A stretch of DNA of 64,000 nt from JBLEFH01 sp047345645 (GTDB lineage Bacteria; Pseudomonadota; Alphaproteobacteria; Rhodobacterales; Rhodobacteraceae): NCBI GenBank assembly GCA_047345645.1, contig JBLEFH010000008.1; one strand, given 5' to 3'. The notes under the pieces are model-generated. The model saw only the letters and a list, made by a program, of their open reading frames with translations. It was not told where the DNA came from and did not search any database. Shown here piece after piece: positions 25,237 through 34,486 of this stretch (the first letter of the stretch is position 1; each line of letters opens with the position of its first letter). Both the position numbers and the translations under genes were made by a program.

Positions 25237-26535
25237 TTACGTGGCGTCGGCTTGCGGCGTCTCGGGGGGTGTCTCGTCGGGCGTGTCCGCCGCGTCCTCA
25301 TCGCCCTGCTCCGCCGAATATTCCCCCGCCACCGTGGTCAGAACCGGTGTATAGGTCGGCGTGACTGCGACATATGCGCCCTGCTCGTCCACCGGGATCG
25401 CCGCACGCTTGGTCGAGCGGTAGACCGCATAGCTCGCGATCAGCAGCAGCAAAACGGCGGTAAACGGGAAATACACATTCGGCCCGAAGCGCCCCATGAG
25501 CCAGCCGACCATGAGCGGCCCGAACACCGCGCCAAGCCCGTTGACGAAAAGCGCCCCGCCCGATCCTGCGGCCATATCGCCGGGATCAAGCAGGTCGTTG
25601 GTGTAGGAAATCAGAAGCGAATAGAGTGGGTTCAGCAGACCGCCGAAGAGCATGGAGAGCCCCAGCACCACCCAGTAATTGTCGAGGATCGCGGCGCAGA
25701 GGATCGTCGCGACCACGCCGATCAGCGCGACATAAATGATCAACTGACGGCGATCCATCCGGTCGGAGAGATAGCCGATCGGGAATTGCAGCAAGAGCCC
25801 GCCCAGATAGGCCGCGCCCACAAGGGTAGACACCTCGGCCGCGCTCAGGCCAATCGAGGTGCCGTAAACGGGCGCCATGCCGAAGAACCCGCCGATGCCT
25901 GCCCCGAGGATGAAGAGGCCAACAATTCCAAGTGGCGAGATTTTATAGAGTTCTTTCAGCGTCATGCGGCGCGTGCTTCCGAACACCGGCGTCGGCGCGA
26001 CGGTCAGCAAAATCGGCGCGAAGGAGAGCGAGACGAGGACCGAGATCAGCACGAAGAGCTGATAGCCCGTCGGATCGCCGAAGCCCATCACCACCTGCGC
26101 GATGATGATGCCGCCCATTTGCATGAACATATAGGTCGAGAGGGTGATGCCGCGCGTTTCATTGGTGGCGGTATCGTTGAGCCAGCTTTCCGCCACCACA
26201 TAGACACCGGAAAAACAGAGGCCCACCACGAAGCGCAGCGGAATCCACGCCCAGGCATCGGGGAACGCGCCGTAAAGGATGAATGCCGCCGAGGCGACCG
26301 AGCCGAGCGCCGCGAAGACCCGCACATGGCCGACCCGCGAAATCATCACCGGCGCGAGCCGCGAGCCCGCGAGAAACCCCGCGAAATAGGCGGTCATGAC
26401 GAAGGACATCGTGCCCGCGGACAGCCCCTCGATGGCGCCGCGCACACCCAGAAGCGTGCCCTGCAACCCATTGCCGATCATCAAAAGGAGAACGCCAAGC
26501 AGCAGCGTCCAGGTGTTAAGCAGAACCGACTTCAC
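25237..26535 (-). CDS. MFS transporter
   Basis: The product has 432 residues with about twelve membrane helices. The loop after helix 2 contains AGSRLAPVMISRVGHVR, a diverged form of the MFS A motif, and the corresponding loop in the second half is GYLSDRMDRRQL. A soluble acidic tail of about 40 residues (EQGDEDAADTPDETPPETPQ) follows the last helix. Substrate is unknown. It begins 3 bases after the queA stop, so it is co-transcribed with queA, probably without functional meaning. Confidence 0.88.
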   Translation of the reverse strand: MKSVLLNTWTLLLGVLLLMIGNGLQGTLLGVRGAIEGLSAGTMSFVMTAYFAGFLAGSRLAPVMISRVGHVRVFAALGSVASAAFILYGAFPDAWAWIPLRFVVGLCFSGVYVVAESWLNDTATNETRGITLSTYMFMQMGGIIIAQVVMGFGDPTGYQLFVLISVLVSLSFAPILLTVAPTPVFGSTRRMTLKELYKISPLGIVGLFILGAGIGGFFGMAPVYGTSIGLSAAEVSTLVGAAYLGGLLLQFPIGYLSDRMDRRQLIIYVALIGVVATILCAAILDNYWVVLGLSMLFGGLLNPLYSLLISYTNDLLDPGDMAAGSGGALFVNGLGAVFGPLMVGWLMGRFGPNVYFPFTAVLLLLIASYAVYRSTKRAAIPVDEQGAYVAVTPTYTPVLTTVAGEYSAEQGDEDAADTPDETPPETPQADAT

Positions 26536-26538
26536 GAA

Positions 26539-27606
26539 TTACAGCCCTTTCGGCAACAGCAGCGACGAATCGCCATAAGAGAAAAAACGATACCGCGCAT
26601 TTATGGCATGCGCGTAAATCTGGGTGATCCGCTCGCGCCCCATCAGGGCAGAGACGAGCATCATCAGCGTGGATTTGGGCAGGTGGAAATTCGTCATCAG
26701 CCCGTCCGTCGCGTTAAAAGAAAAACCGGGGCGGATGAAAATATCCGTCTCGCCGCGCCAAGGGGCGATGGTGCCGCTCTGCGCCGCCGTCTCAATGAGC
26801 CGCAGCGCCGTGGTGCCGACCGGGATGACCCGCCCGCCATTCGCCCGCGTCTCGCGGATCGCGGCGGCGGTGTCCTCACCAATCACGCCCCATTCGGCAT
26901 GCATCTTGTGATCCTCGATGCGGTCGGTCTTGACCGGAAGGAAGGTGCCCGCCCCGACATGCAGGGTCACGAATTTCCGGGAAACCCCTTTGGCGTCAAG
27001 CTGCTGCAAAAGATCGTTATCAAAATGGAGCGACGCGGTCGGCGCGGCCACGGCCCCGGTCTCACGCGCGAACACCGTCTGGTAATCCTCGCTGTCCTGC
27101 GCGTCCACCTTGCGCCGCCCGCCGATATAGGGCGGCAGCGGGATCTCGCCCTGCGCCTGAAGCGCGTCGTCGAGCGCCGTGCCCTGCCGGTTGAAGCGCA
27201 GCTCCACCTCGCCTTCGCTCCGGTCCAGAACCTGCGCCTCCAGCCCGCCGGCGAACTCCACCATCTCGCCCTGCGCCAGTTTGCGCGCGGGTTTCGCGAG
27301 CGCCATCCAGTCGCCCGAGGGCCGCAGCGAGATCAGCGTGATCTCCACCCCGGCCACCGCTTCGCCTTGCGGCGTCTGGCGGCGGCGCTGCCCTTTAAGA
27401 CGCGCCGGGATCACCTTGGTATCGTTGAGGATCAACAGGTCCCCGTCACGCAACAAACCCGGCAGATCCGCCACATGCTGATCGACCATCGGCGCACCAA
27501 GATCCGCCCCATCTGCCACCAGCAAACGGGATGCGGGCCGCGGCTTCAGGGGCCGCAGCGCGATCAGCTCTTCAGGGAGCGCGAAGTCGAAATCACTCAA
27601 TTGCAT
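26539..27606 (-). CDS. queA: S-adenosylmethionine:tRNA ribosyltransferase-isomerase
   Basis: The product has 355 residues from ATG 27606 (MQLSDFDFALPEELIALRPL); the longer start at 27684 would add 26 Arg/Lys-rich residues unlike the family. QueA transfers the ribose of SAM onto preQ1-tRNA in queuosine synthesis. LILNDTKVIPARLKG, LHVGAGTFLPVKTD and the C-terminal NFHLPKSTLMMLVSA motif are intact. It is divergent from bcp with 87 bases between the start codons. Confidence 0.94.
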   Translation of the reverse strand: MQLSDFDFALPEELIALRPLKPRPASRLLVADGADLGAPMVDQHVADLPGLLRDGDLLILNDTKVIPARLKGQRRRQTPQGEAVAGVEITLISLRPSGDWMALAKPARKLAQGEMVEFAGGLEAQVLDRSEGEVELRFNRQGTALDDALQAQGEIPLPPYIGGRRKVDAQDSEDYQTVFARETGAVAAPTASLHFDNDLLQQLDAKGVSRKFVTLHVGAGTFLPVKTDRIEDHKMHAEWGVIGEDTAAAIRETRANGGRVIPVGTTALRLIETAAQSGTIAPWRGETDIFIRPGFSFNATDGLMTNFHLPKSTLMMLVSALMGRERITQIYAHAINARYRFFSYGDSSLLLPKGL

Positions 27607-27693
27607 GGCGCGCGAATGCACCAGCCCGCGCGCCCTCGCAAGCGCAATTTTCAGCCCTCTTGATTTTTTGAGCGGAAGCGTCACTCTCGCCCC

Positions 27694-28161
27694 ATGACTT
27701 TAGAGATTGGCACCCCTGCCCCCGACTTCACCCTTCCCGATCAAGACGGCAATGACATCGCCCTCAGCGATCTGCGCGGCGCGCCCGTGGTGCTGTTCTT
27801 CTATCCCAAGGACGACACCCCCGGCTGCACCATCGAAGCCAATGAAATCAGCGACATGATGAGCGATTTTGACAAAACCGGGGTGAAGGTTTTCGGCATC
27901 TCCAAGGACAGCCAGCGCAATCACCAGAATTTCATTCAAAAGCATGATCTTAAAACCACGCTTTTAAGTGATGCGGACAGCGATGTCTGCGAGCTCTACG
28001 GTGTCTGGGCCGAGAAGAAGATGTATGGTAAGACCTTCATGGGCATCAATCGCACCAGCTTCTTAATCGATGGTGAGGGTCGAATCGCGCAGGTTTGGGA
28101 GAAGGTGAAACCCGAAGGCCACGCTCAAGAATTGCTAAGCGCCCTGAAAGACGCGACATAA
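27694..28161 (+). CDS. bcp: Thioredoxin-dependent peroxiredoxin (BCP/PrxQ)
   Basis: The product has 155 residues. It reduces hydrogen peroxide and organic hydroperoxides. The peroxidatic Cys45 lies in YPKDDTPGCT. The residue five places on, which is the resolving Cys in many PrxQ proteins, is Asn50 here; the only other Cys is Cys99 in SDVCELYG. It therefore either uses Cys99 or works as a 1-Cys enzyme. It stands alone between divergent queA and the M23 peptidase gene. Confidence 0.93.
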   Translation: MTLEIGTPAPDFTLPDQDGNDIALSDLRGAPVVLFFYPKDDTPGCTIEANEISDMMSDFDKTGVKVFGISKDSQRNHQNFIQKHDLKTTLLSDADSDVCELYGVWAEKKMYGKTFMGINRTSFLIDGEGRIAQVWEKVKPEGHAQELLSALKDAT

Positions 28162-28198
28162 TCCGGCAACAGTTCCCAAAATTCATGTCTCGCTAAGG

Positions 28199-28224
28199 AA
28201 TTTCGGCGGTATTTCGCCGAAATT
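28199..28224. other. 10-bp perfect hairpin after bcp
   Basis: aatttcggcg (28199-28208) pairs exactly with cgccgaaatt (28215-28224), with a six-base loop. It lies 37 bases after bcp and 131 bases before the M23 gene. No T-run follows, so it may be a terminator helped by Rho, or an operator for the next gene. Confidence 0.45.
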
Positions 28225-28354
28225 GCCAAACCCGAACATGAACGCTCGAAAAGGAATTGAGGGTTAACGATGCGCCGGGTAAGGACTCCACGCAATCATG
28301 CGGTGCATCACAGTCGCGCCCAGATTTAGTAGAATTTGACCACAAGGATGGCCT

Positions 28355-29680
28355 ATGTCGCGCTTCGCAACAGCGGTAAACCTGATGCTTGCCAAGTTGT
28401 TTCCGGAGAAACAGCTCTATTTGAAAGCCGAGGACAAAACGCGGATGATCCGCGTCACCCCTGCAAAACAAGCCATGTTGACCACTGCGCTCGTGACCGC
28501 CACCGGCTGGACCTGCTTTGCCACCGCCAATTTCGCCATCGACACGCTGCGCCCGACCGATCCGGATGCGCAGGAACGTGTGTTAAAACAGGCTTATGAA
28601 GCGCGGATCGACCAACTCACCGCCGAGCGGGACCAGCGCGCGCTCGAAGCCAGCAGCGCCCAGACCCGGTTCCGCACCGCGCTTGGGGAGCTGTCGAACC
28701 AGCAGGACGACATCCTGAATGAAGTCACCGCACGGCAGGAAATCGAAGCGGCGATGGCCACCCTGCGCGGCCATCTGACCGAAGCGATTGCCGAGCGGGA
28801 TGCGGCCAACACCCGTATTCAGGAACTCGAAACGCAACATGCCAACACCGAGATCGGCGCGGCGCAGGATGTGGAAGAGACGCTGACGACCATCAGCGCC
28901 GCCCTCACCGACACCGTCACCCGCCGCGATCAGGCCGTGGCGCGCATGACCGAGCTGGAGCGCAAGCTGACCAAGCTCGAAGCCAAGACCGAAGAACGCG
29001 ACGAAGCGCAAGCGGCGCTCCTTTCTCAGCTTGAAGAAGCGGTCGATGTGGCGCTCTCGCCGCTGGAGACGGTCTTTTCCGACTCAAACATTAACGTCGA
29101 GAGCCTGCTCTCGGATATTCGCCGCGATTATTCTGGCTCGGGCGGTCCCTTCATCGACGCAGGGGTCTCCTCCAAAACCTTCGCCACAGATGAGCAGGCG
29201 ATGCGTTTTGACAAGGTTATGAATGACATGGACCGGATCTCCATGCTTCAGGTCGCGGGCAAGCGCATCCCCTTCGCCATGCCGGTGAAAGCCGCGCATC
29301 GCTTCACCAGCGGCTATGGTGTGCGCCGCGATCCGATGAATCGTCGCCTCCGCCGCCATAACGGGATCGATTTCGCCGCACCGCTCAACACGCCGATCTA
29401 TGCGACGGCGGACGGCGTTGTCACCTATGCCGGGTGGCAGTCGGGCTTTGGCAAGGTTGTGAAAATCCGCCATGCCTACGGCTATGAAAGCCTTTATGCA
29501 CACCAGAACGCGCTGCTCGTAAAGACCGGCGATCAGGTTGCAATGGGGCAGCAGATCGGCAAGATGGGAACTACAGGTCGGAGCACCGGCGTGCATCTTC
29601 ACTATGAAGTGCGGGTCAATGGCTCTCTGATCAACCCCATGAACTACATCAAGGCAGCACAAAATGTTCTCCAGAAGTAA
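28355..29680 (+). CDS. M23-family metallopeptidase with coiled coil
   Basis: The product has 441 residues. One membrane anchor near 41-62 (AMLTTALVTATGWTCFATAN) precedes a long coiled coil at about 75-240, rich in Glu/Gln/Ala heptads. The C-terminal LytM/M23 domain has the zinc motifs HNGIDF and HLHYE plus YAHQNALLVKTGD, all intact, so it is probably an active endopeptidase acting on peptidoglycan cross-links. Its last 17 bases overlap the bactofilin gene, a common pairing in which a bactofilin scaffold positions an M23 enzyme to shape the cell. Confidence 0.93.
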   Translation: MSRFATAVNLMLAKLFPEKQLYLKAEDKTRMIRVTPAKQAMLTTALVTATGWTCFATANFAIDTLRPTDPDAQERVLKQAYEARIDQLTAERDQRALEASSAQTRFRTALGELSNQQDDILNEVTARQEIEAAMATLRGHLTEAIAERDAANTRIQELETQHANTEIGAAQDVEETLTTISAALTDTVTRRDQAVARMTELERKLTKLEAKTEERDEAQAALLSQLEEAVDVALSPLETVFSDSNINVESLLSDIRRDYSGSGGPFIDAGVSSKTFATDEQAMRFDKVMNDMDRISMLQVAGKRIPFAMPVKAAHRFTSGYGVRRDPMNRRLRRHNGIDFAAPLNTPIYATADGVVTYAGWQSGFGKVVKIRHAYGYESLYAHQNALLVKTGDQVAMGQQIGKMGTTGRSTGVHLHYEVRVNGSLINPMNYIKAAQNVLQK

Positions 29681-30215
29681 AGGCGACGGTCAGGGCCAAA
29701 CCCCGCAGCAACCGTCGAAACAGCAAGACGTGAAAGATTACTCCACCCCGCCGAAACCGGCCGCATCGACGTCCTCCAGCGACAGCAGCGCATCGAGCGC
29801 CCCTGCTCCGGCCGCGCCGAAATCCAAAGCCGCGGCGTCGCTCCTGTCCTCGGACATCACCATCGAGGGCAACATCTCCTCGACCGGCGACATCAACATC
29901 GAGGGCGTCATCAAAGGCGATGTGCGCGCGAATGTTCTCACCGTGGGCGAGAACGCGACCGTGCATGGCGAAGTCATGGCCGACGATGTGATCGTCAATG
30001 GCCGCGTCGTGGGCCGTGTGCGCGGTCTCAAGGTGCGTCTGTCGACATCGGCGCGCGTTGAGGGGGACATCATCCACAAGACCATCGCCATTGAGAGCGG
30101 TGCGCATTTCGAAGGCTCGGTCCAGCGTCAGGAAGACCCGCTGAAAAGCGCTGGTCAGCAAGCGGCGGTCAGCAGCGCTGCCTCCGCGCCGCAGAGCCCG
30201 AAAAGCGACAGCTAA
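29664..30215 (+). CDS. Bactofilin
   Basis: The product has 183 residues. A disordered Pro/Ser/Ala-rich N terminus (1-58) leads to a right-handed beta-helix (about 62-155) with repeats such as DITIEGNISSTGDINIEGVI and VRANVLTVGENATVHGEVMA. A short disordered tail follows. Bactofilins polymerise without nucleotide on the membrane inner face and recruit cell-wall enzymes. The start overlaps the end of the M23 gene, so both are made from one transcript. Confidence 0.94.
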   Translation: MFSRSKGDGQGQTPQQPSKQQDVKDYSTPPKPAASTSSSDSSASSAPAPAAPKSKAAASLLSSDITIEGNISSTGDINIEGVIKGDVRANVLTVGENATVHGEVMADDVIVNGRVVGRVRGLKVRLSTSARVEGDIIHKTIAIESGAHFEGSVQRQEDPLKSAGQQAAVSSAASAPQSPKSDS

Positions 30216-30240
30216 TCTTTTCGCTTAGAAAAAAGTTTGA

Positions 30241-30266
30241 AACCCGGCCTTTGCGCCGGGTTTTTT
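30241..30266 (+). terminator. Rho-independent terminator of bactofilin
   Basis: aacccggc (30241-30248) pairs with gccgggtt (30255-30262), followed by t-run to 30266. It lies 25 bases after the bactofilin stop. Confidence 0.9.
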
Positions 30267-30273
30267 ACGTGAA
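30241..30273 (+). repeat. 33-bp imperfect direct repeat, copy A
   Basis: Hairpin sequence plus ACGTGAA at 30267-30273. It matches copy B (30627-30659) at 26 of 33 aligned positions without gaps, counted by eye. The identical parts are the left stem arm, the inner right stem arm and the ACGTGAA tail. Confidence 0.6.
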
Positions 30274-30623
30274 CGCGGGTTGATTGTGTTGCCGGGGCTA
30301 GCAGATCGTTATTTGAAAACAACGGCTTCGGGACGGGATTTTATCTCAGCCATACACGCCCTGAGGCGGAAGAAATGCGTCGAGGAAAGACATTCGAAAG
30401 CAAAGACTTCCACGCCATCCCTAACGTGAAGATCTTTTGCAACGACGCAACTTCAGGTTAGCTTGAGAGACCCTTTGCGGGCACCTCCCGCAAGACGCGC
30501 TGGCTAAGAATGACACCGCCTCTAAGATCGAGCGGTCTACTTTATCCTTGAAAAACAACACTGCGCGAGCCGTTCTTTACGTGAAGGTCGTAAAGCGAAG
30601 AACACCACCCGAAATTCCCAAAG
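30274..30623. other. 350-base segment with no gene seen
   Basis: No open frame here has a convincing start and ribosome site, and no known RNA is recognised. ACGTGAA recurs at 30424-30430 and 30579-30585 (besides both repeat copies). A 7-bp perfect hairpin (ctttacg 30575-30581 with cgtaaag 30589-30595) includes the third one. It could contain a small RNA or a decayed gene. Confidence 0.5.
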
Positions 30624-30646
30624 AAAAACCCGGCGCTTAGGCCGGG
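30624..30646 (-). terminator. prfB: Rho-independent terminator of prfB
   Basis: On the minus strand a 6-bp GC stem (30641-30646 with 30629-30634) is followed by five T residues (aaaaa at 30624-30628 on the plus strand). It lies 27 bases after the prfB stop codon. Confidence 0.8.
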
Positions 30647-30659
30647 GTCTTCACGTGAA
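30627..30659 (+). repeat. 33-bp imperfect direct repeat, copy B
   Basis: Same orientation as copy A. The last ten bases form the palindrome ttcacgtgaa (30650-30659). Because the hairpin is symmetric, this copy serves the minus-strand prfB gene as a terminator while copy A serves the bactofilin gene. Confidence 0.6.
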
Positions 30660-30672
30660 GAGCGAGGCAAGC

Positions 30673-31797
30673 TTACTCTTCCTGCGCCTCGGCGCGGCTT
30701 TTGCCGGAGACATCCATTGCCAGCGTCGCGGCCATGAAACCGTCGAGATCGCCATCGAGAACGCCCTTTGTGTCCGACGTCTCATGACCCGTCCGCAGAT
30801 CCTTCACCATCTGGTAAGGCTGAAGCACATAGGAACGGATCTGGTTGCCCCAACCCGCATCGCCCTTGGCTTCATGCGCTTCTTGGATGCTTGCCGTGCG
30901 CTTCTCCAGTTCCATCTGATAGAGCCGCGATTTCAGCGCTTTCATGGCGATGTCGCGGTTCTGGTGCTGCGACTTCTCGGAGCTCGTCACCACGATCCCG
31001 GTCGGGTTGTGGGTGATCCGCACCGCCGAGTCGGTGGTGTTGACGTGCTGCCCGCCCGCCCCTGAGGAGCGATAGGTGTCGATGCGAATATCGGCGGGGT
31101 TCACCTCGATCTCAATATTGTCGTCCACCACCGGGTAAACCCAGACGGAGCTGAACGAGGTGTGCCGCTTGGCCGCGGAATCGTAAGGCGAGATGCGCAC
31201 CAGACGATGCACGCCGCTTTCCGATTTCAGCCAGCCATAGGCATTGGGGCCGGAAATCTTGTAGGCGGCGGATTTGATCCCCGCCTCATCGCCCGCGCTT
31301 TCCGATTGCAATTCAACTTTGTAGCCATGCTGCTCCGCCCAGCGAACATACATCCGCGCCAGCATCGACGCCCAGTCACAGCTTTCCGTGCCGCCCGCGC
31401 CGGCATTGATCTCCAGAAAGGTGTCGTTGCCATCGGCCTCGCCATTCAGAAGCGCCTCAAGCTCCTTCTGCGCGGCGCGTTCCCTGACCGCCGCGAGCGC
31501 CGTTTCGGCCTCTTTCACCACATCCTGATCGCCCTCGGCCTCGCCCAGCTCGATCAATTCGCGGTTGTCGTCGAGATCCTGCTGGAGCCCCATGTAGCCG
31601 TCAATCGCATTGACAAGCTGCTGGCGGTCCCGCATCAGCTTCTGCGCCTTTTCGGGATCATTCCACAGCTCGGGATCCTCGGACATGGCGTTGAATTCCT
31701 CAAGTCGATGCTCCGCCGTCTCCCAATCCATGCGCTGCGCCAGCAAGGCCAGCGACTTCTCGATATCGTCAATAATGTTCTGCGTCTCTGCGCGCAT
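30673..31797 (-). CDS. prfB: Peptide chain release factor 2
   Basis: The product has 374 residues in a single frame, with no programmed +1 frameshift near the start as found in E. coli prfB. RF2 ends translation at UGA and UAA. The catalytic GGQ loop (RSSGAGGQHVN) is intact. The stop-codon tripeptide, SPF in E. coli, reads SPY here (RISPYDSAAKRH), a conservative change that I believe is common in alphaproteobacteria. It follows the PBP1A gene with a 29-base gap, so amidase, PBP1A and RF2 genes probably form one unit. Confidence 0.95.
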   Translation of the reverse strand: MRAETQNIIDDIEKSLALLAQRMDWETAEHRLEEFNAMSEDPELWNDPEKAQKLMRDRQQLVNAIDGYMGLQQDLDDNRELIELGEAEGDQDVVKEAETALAAVRERAAQKELEALLNGEADGNDTFLEINAGAGGTESCDWASMLARMYVRWAEQHGYKVELQSESAGDEAGIKSAAYKISGPNAYGWLKSESGVHRLVRISPYDSAAKRHTSFSSVWVYPVVDDNIEIEVNPADIRIDTYRSSGAGGQHVNTTDSAVRITHNPTGIVVTSSEKSQHQNRDIAMKALKSRLYQMELEKRTASIQEAHEAKGDAGWGNQIRSYVLQPYQMVKDLRTGHETSDTKGVLDGDLDGFMAATLAMDVSGKSRAEAQEE

Positions 31798-31826
31798 AGT
31801 CGTCTCCGGGCCTTAGGGCCTCTTGG

Positions 31827-34406
31827 TTAATAAACGCCGCCGCTCGACATATTGCCAAAGCTCGACTTCGAGGGAAGCTGCTTTGTCTTGCCAGTGACGG
31901 ACTGAATGGTTTTCGGCGCCTCTCTCGAAATGCCTTCCTCGAAATTCGGCTCCTCGATGATGCGGTCGTAATTCTCTTCCGCTTCGAAGCCGCCGTCAAT
32001 CTGGATCCCGCCTTCACCCACACGCGGCACGACATTGTTGCGGAAAAATTCGCTGACAACATTTTCGCCGGTGGCACTGTCGGGCAGGCGTTCGCCCGTG
32101 ATCCGGTCCATCTTGATGAAACGCCCGCCTTCGGGCACGCGGAACTGCGCCGAGCCCTGACGGGCTACAACGGTGCGCATGAACTCGTTGAAAATCGGAG
32201 CGCAAAGCGTGCCGCCATAGGCGCTGCGGCCCAGGGTGCGTGGGTTGTCATAGCCCATATAGCAGCCCGCCGCGACACTGGGCGAATAGCCGACGAACCA
32301 CACATCTTTCGCGTCATTGGTCGTCCCGGTCTTGCCCGCGATCGAGGTGTTCACGCTGATCTGGCCCGCCGCCGAGCCACGCCGCACGACGCCCTGCATC
32401 ATCGACGTGAGCTGGAACGCAGTGATCTCGTCCATCACCTGCTCGCGGTCATTGGTCAGGCGCGGGCCATCGGTCGCGTTCATCCCGTCATCGGCGTTAC
32501 AGAGAAGGCAATCACGGTTGTCATGTCGGTAAACGGTCTCGCCGAAGCGGTCCTGCACCCGGTCGACCAGCGTCGGCTCCACCCGCTGCCCGCCATTGGC
32601 GAACATCGCATAGGCCGCGACCATCTTGTAAAGCGTCGTCTCACCGGCGCCGAGCGCGTAGGAAAGATAGGGCAGCATATCGTCGTAAACCCCGAAGCGC
32701 TCTGCATAATCCGCAACGCGCTCCATGCCGATATCCTGAGCGATCCGCACGGTCATGAGGTTCCGCGACATCTCGATTCCGGTGCGCAGCGGCGTCGGCC
32801 CGTAGAACTGGTTGGACGCGTTTTTCGGCGCCCAGAGGCCGTCCGGCGTGTTCACCTTGATCGGCGCGTCCACCACCGAGGTCGCAGGCGTATAGCCATT
32901 GTCGAGCGCGGCAGCATAGACGAAGGGCTTGAACGAGGAGCCCGGCTGACGCGTCGCTTGCGTCGCGCGGTTAAACACCGACGCCTGATAGGAGAACCCG
33001 CCCTGCATGGCGAGCACGCGGCCCGATTCCACATCCATGGCCATGAAACCGCCCTGCACTTCGGGGATCTGCCGCAGCGACCAGCGGACAAAATTGCCTT
33101 CCGCGCCGACGCCGTCCGTCACATCGCGGATCAGGATCACGTCGCCCACATCCAGAAGGTCATCCGGCGAGGTGGCACGTCCGCCGACGCTGCCGTCCAC
33201 CATGGGCCGCCAGCCGGTCATATCGTCCATCGGGATGTAATGGCCGTCCTCATCCTCGGGTACGCCCTCGATGCCGATCCGGGCCGAACTCGCGCCAAGC
33301 TCCAGCACGACCGCCGGTTTCCAGCGCGGAATGTCGCGCGGCAGGGCCATGCCTTCGAGGGCCGCGCGCCAAGCCTCTTCGGTCTCATATTGCGCCGGAT
33401 CGTCAAGTTTCGCGAGCGGGCCGCGATAGACACCCTGCACCCGGTCGTAATTCTCCAGCCCGCGCCGCAGGGCCGCTTCCGCCGCGTCCTGAAACTCCGG
33501 GTCCATCGTCGCGCGGATCGCGAGGCCACCGGAGAACAGCTTCTCCTCGCCAAAACGCGCGGCCAGCTGGCGGCGGATCTCGTCGGTGAAATAATTGCGC
33601 GGCGGCGCTTCGGCGATCTCCGCCGATTCCATATCGCCGGACTGGATCGTGCGAAGCGGTTCATCCATCTCCGCCTGCGCCGCATCGCGCGAAATATAGC
33701 CATTCGCCGCCATCTGCCCCAGAACGTAATCGCGCCGTTCCTCGGCCCGCTCGCGCTCGCGCACCGGGTGCATGGTCGAGGGCGATTTCGGCAGACCGGC
33801 GAGATAGGCGACCTCACCCGGCTCCAGCTCTTCGAGCGGCTTGCCGAAATAGGTGCGCGCGGCGGCGGTCACGCCATAGCTGTTCGCGCCGAGATAGATC
33901 TCGTTGAGATAAAGTTCGAGAATCTTCTCCTTGCTCAGGGTCTTTTCGATCTCGACCGCAAGGATCAACTCCTTGATCTTCCGCTCCAAACGCCGCTCGC
34001 CCGAGAGCAGGAAGTTCTTGACCACCTGCTGCGTGATGGTCGAGCCGCCCCGGAAATTGCCCTGCGCCGTGTCAATCGCCGCAGAGACCAGCGCGATCGG
34101 ATCGAAGCCGAAATGCTCATAAAAACTCGCATCCTCAGCGGAGATAAACGCCTGTTTCACCAGATCGGGAATCTCATCGACGGGGGTGAAGAGACGCCGC
34201 TCGACGGCAAACTCGTCCATGACCCGGCCATTGGTGGAGTAGACGCGGCTGATCGTCGCCGGCTCGTAAGCCGCCAGACTGTCATGATCGGGCAGATCCT
34301 GCCGATAATAAAAGATAATCGCCGCGACCACCACGGCGGCGAGCGCCAGCCCGAGGGTCAGATAGCTGAACAGAAAACCTACAAATCGAAAAATCGCACG
34401 GATCAC
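31827..34406 (-). CDS. mrcA: Penicillin-binding protein 1A (bifunctional)
   Basis: The product has 859 residues. One N-terminal membrane helix (FLFSYLTLGLALAAVVVAAI) anchors it. The glycosyltransferase domain has AFISAEDASFYEHFGFDPIA with the catalytic Glu and GGSTITQQVVKN. An OB-like insert leads to the transpeptidase with SSFKPF (catalytic Ser in the SxxK motif) and GKTGTTNDAKDVWFVGYSPS (KTG box). It polymerises and cross-links peptidoglycan. The C-terminal tail after about 790 is disordered. It lies between the amidase and prfB genes. Confidence 0.94.
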   Translation of the reverse strand: MIRAIFRFVGFLFSYLTLGLALAAVVVAAIIFYYRQDLPDHDSLAAYEPATISRVYSTNGRVMDEFAVERRLFTPVDEIPDLVKQAFISAEDASFYEHFGFDPIALVSAAIDTAQGNFRGGSTITQQVVKNFLLSGERRLERKIKELILAVEIEKTLSKEKILELYLNEIYLGANSYGVTAAARTYFGKPLEELEPGEVAYLAGLPKSPSTMHPVRERERAEERRDYVLGQMAANGYISRDAAQAEMDEPLRTIQSGDMESAEIAEAPPRNYFTDEIRRQLAARFGEEKLFSGGLAIRATMDPEFQDAAEAALRRGLENYDRVQGVYRGPLAKLDDPAQYETEEAWRAALEGMALPRDIPRWKPAVVLELGASSARIGIEGVPEDEDGHYIPMDDMTGWRPMVDGSVGGRATSPDDLLDVGDVILIRDVTDGVGAEGNFVRWSLRQIPEVQGGFMAMDVESGRVLAMQGGFSYQASVFNRATQATRQPGSSFKPFVYAAALDNGYTPATSVVDAPIKVNTPDGLWAPKNASNQFYGPTPLRTGIEMSRNLMTVRIAQDIGMERVADYAERFGVYDDMLPYLSYALGAGETTLYKMVAAYAMFANGGQRVEPTLVDRVQDRFGETVYRHDNRDCLLCNADDGMNATDGPRLTNDREQVMDEITAFQLTSMMQGVVRRGSAAGQISVNTSIAGKTGTTNDAKDVWFVGYSPSVAAGCYMGYDNPRTLGRSAYGGTLCAPIFNEFMRTVVARQGSAQFRVPEGGRFIKMDRITGERLPDSATGENVVSEFFRNNVVPRVGEGGIQIDGGFEAEENYDRIIEEPNFEEGISREAPKTIQSVTGKTKQLPSKSSFGNMSSGGVY

Positions 34407-34486
34407 TTGGAGAACCCCATCTCATCTAGCGCCCTGCTATAGACCAGAGGACACAGCGGGTCAAAGCGCGTAAGACCGGTATTCAC

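Noticed and set aside
24604..27663. Open frame of 1019 codons on the plus strand
   Set aside because: It lies entirely opposite the conserved DUF924, MFS and queA genes, has no recognisable domain, and its His/Arg/Asp-rich composition is typical of an antisense frame in high-GC DNA.
30673..31797. Programmed frameshift in prfB
   Set aside because: The release-factor frame is continuous from ATG to stop, so no frameshift is needed.
32523..34442. Open frame of 639 codons on the plus strand
   Set aside because: Antisense to the PBP1A gene, with no domain or start signal; a shadow of GC-rich third positions.
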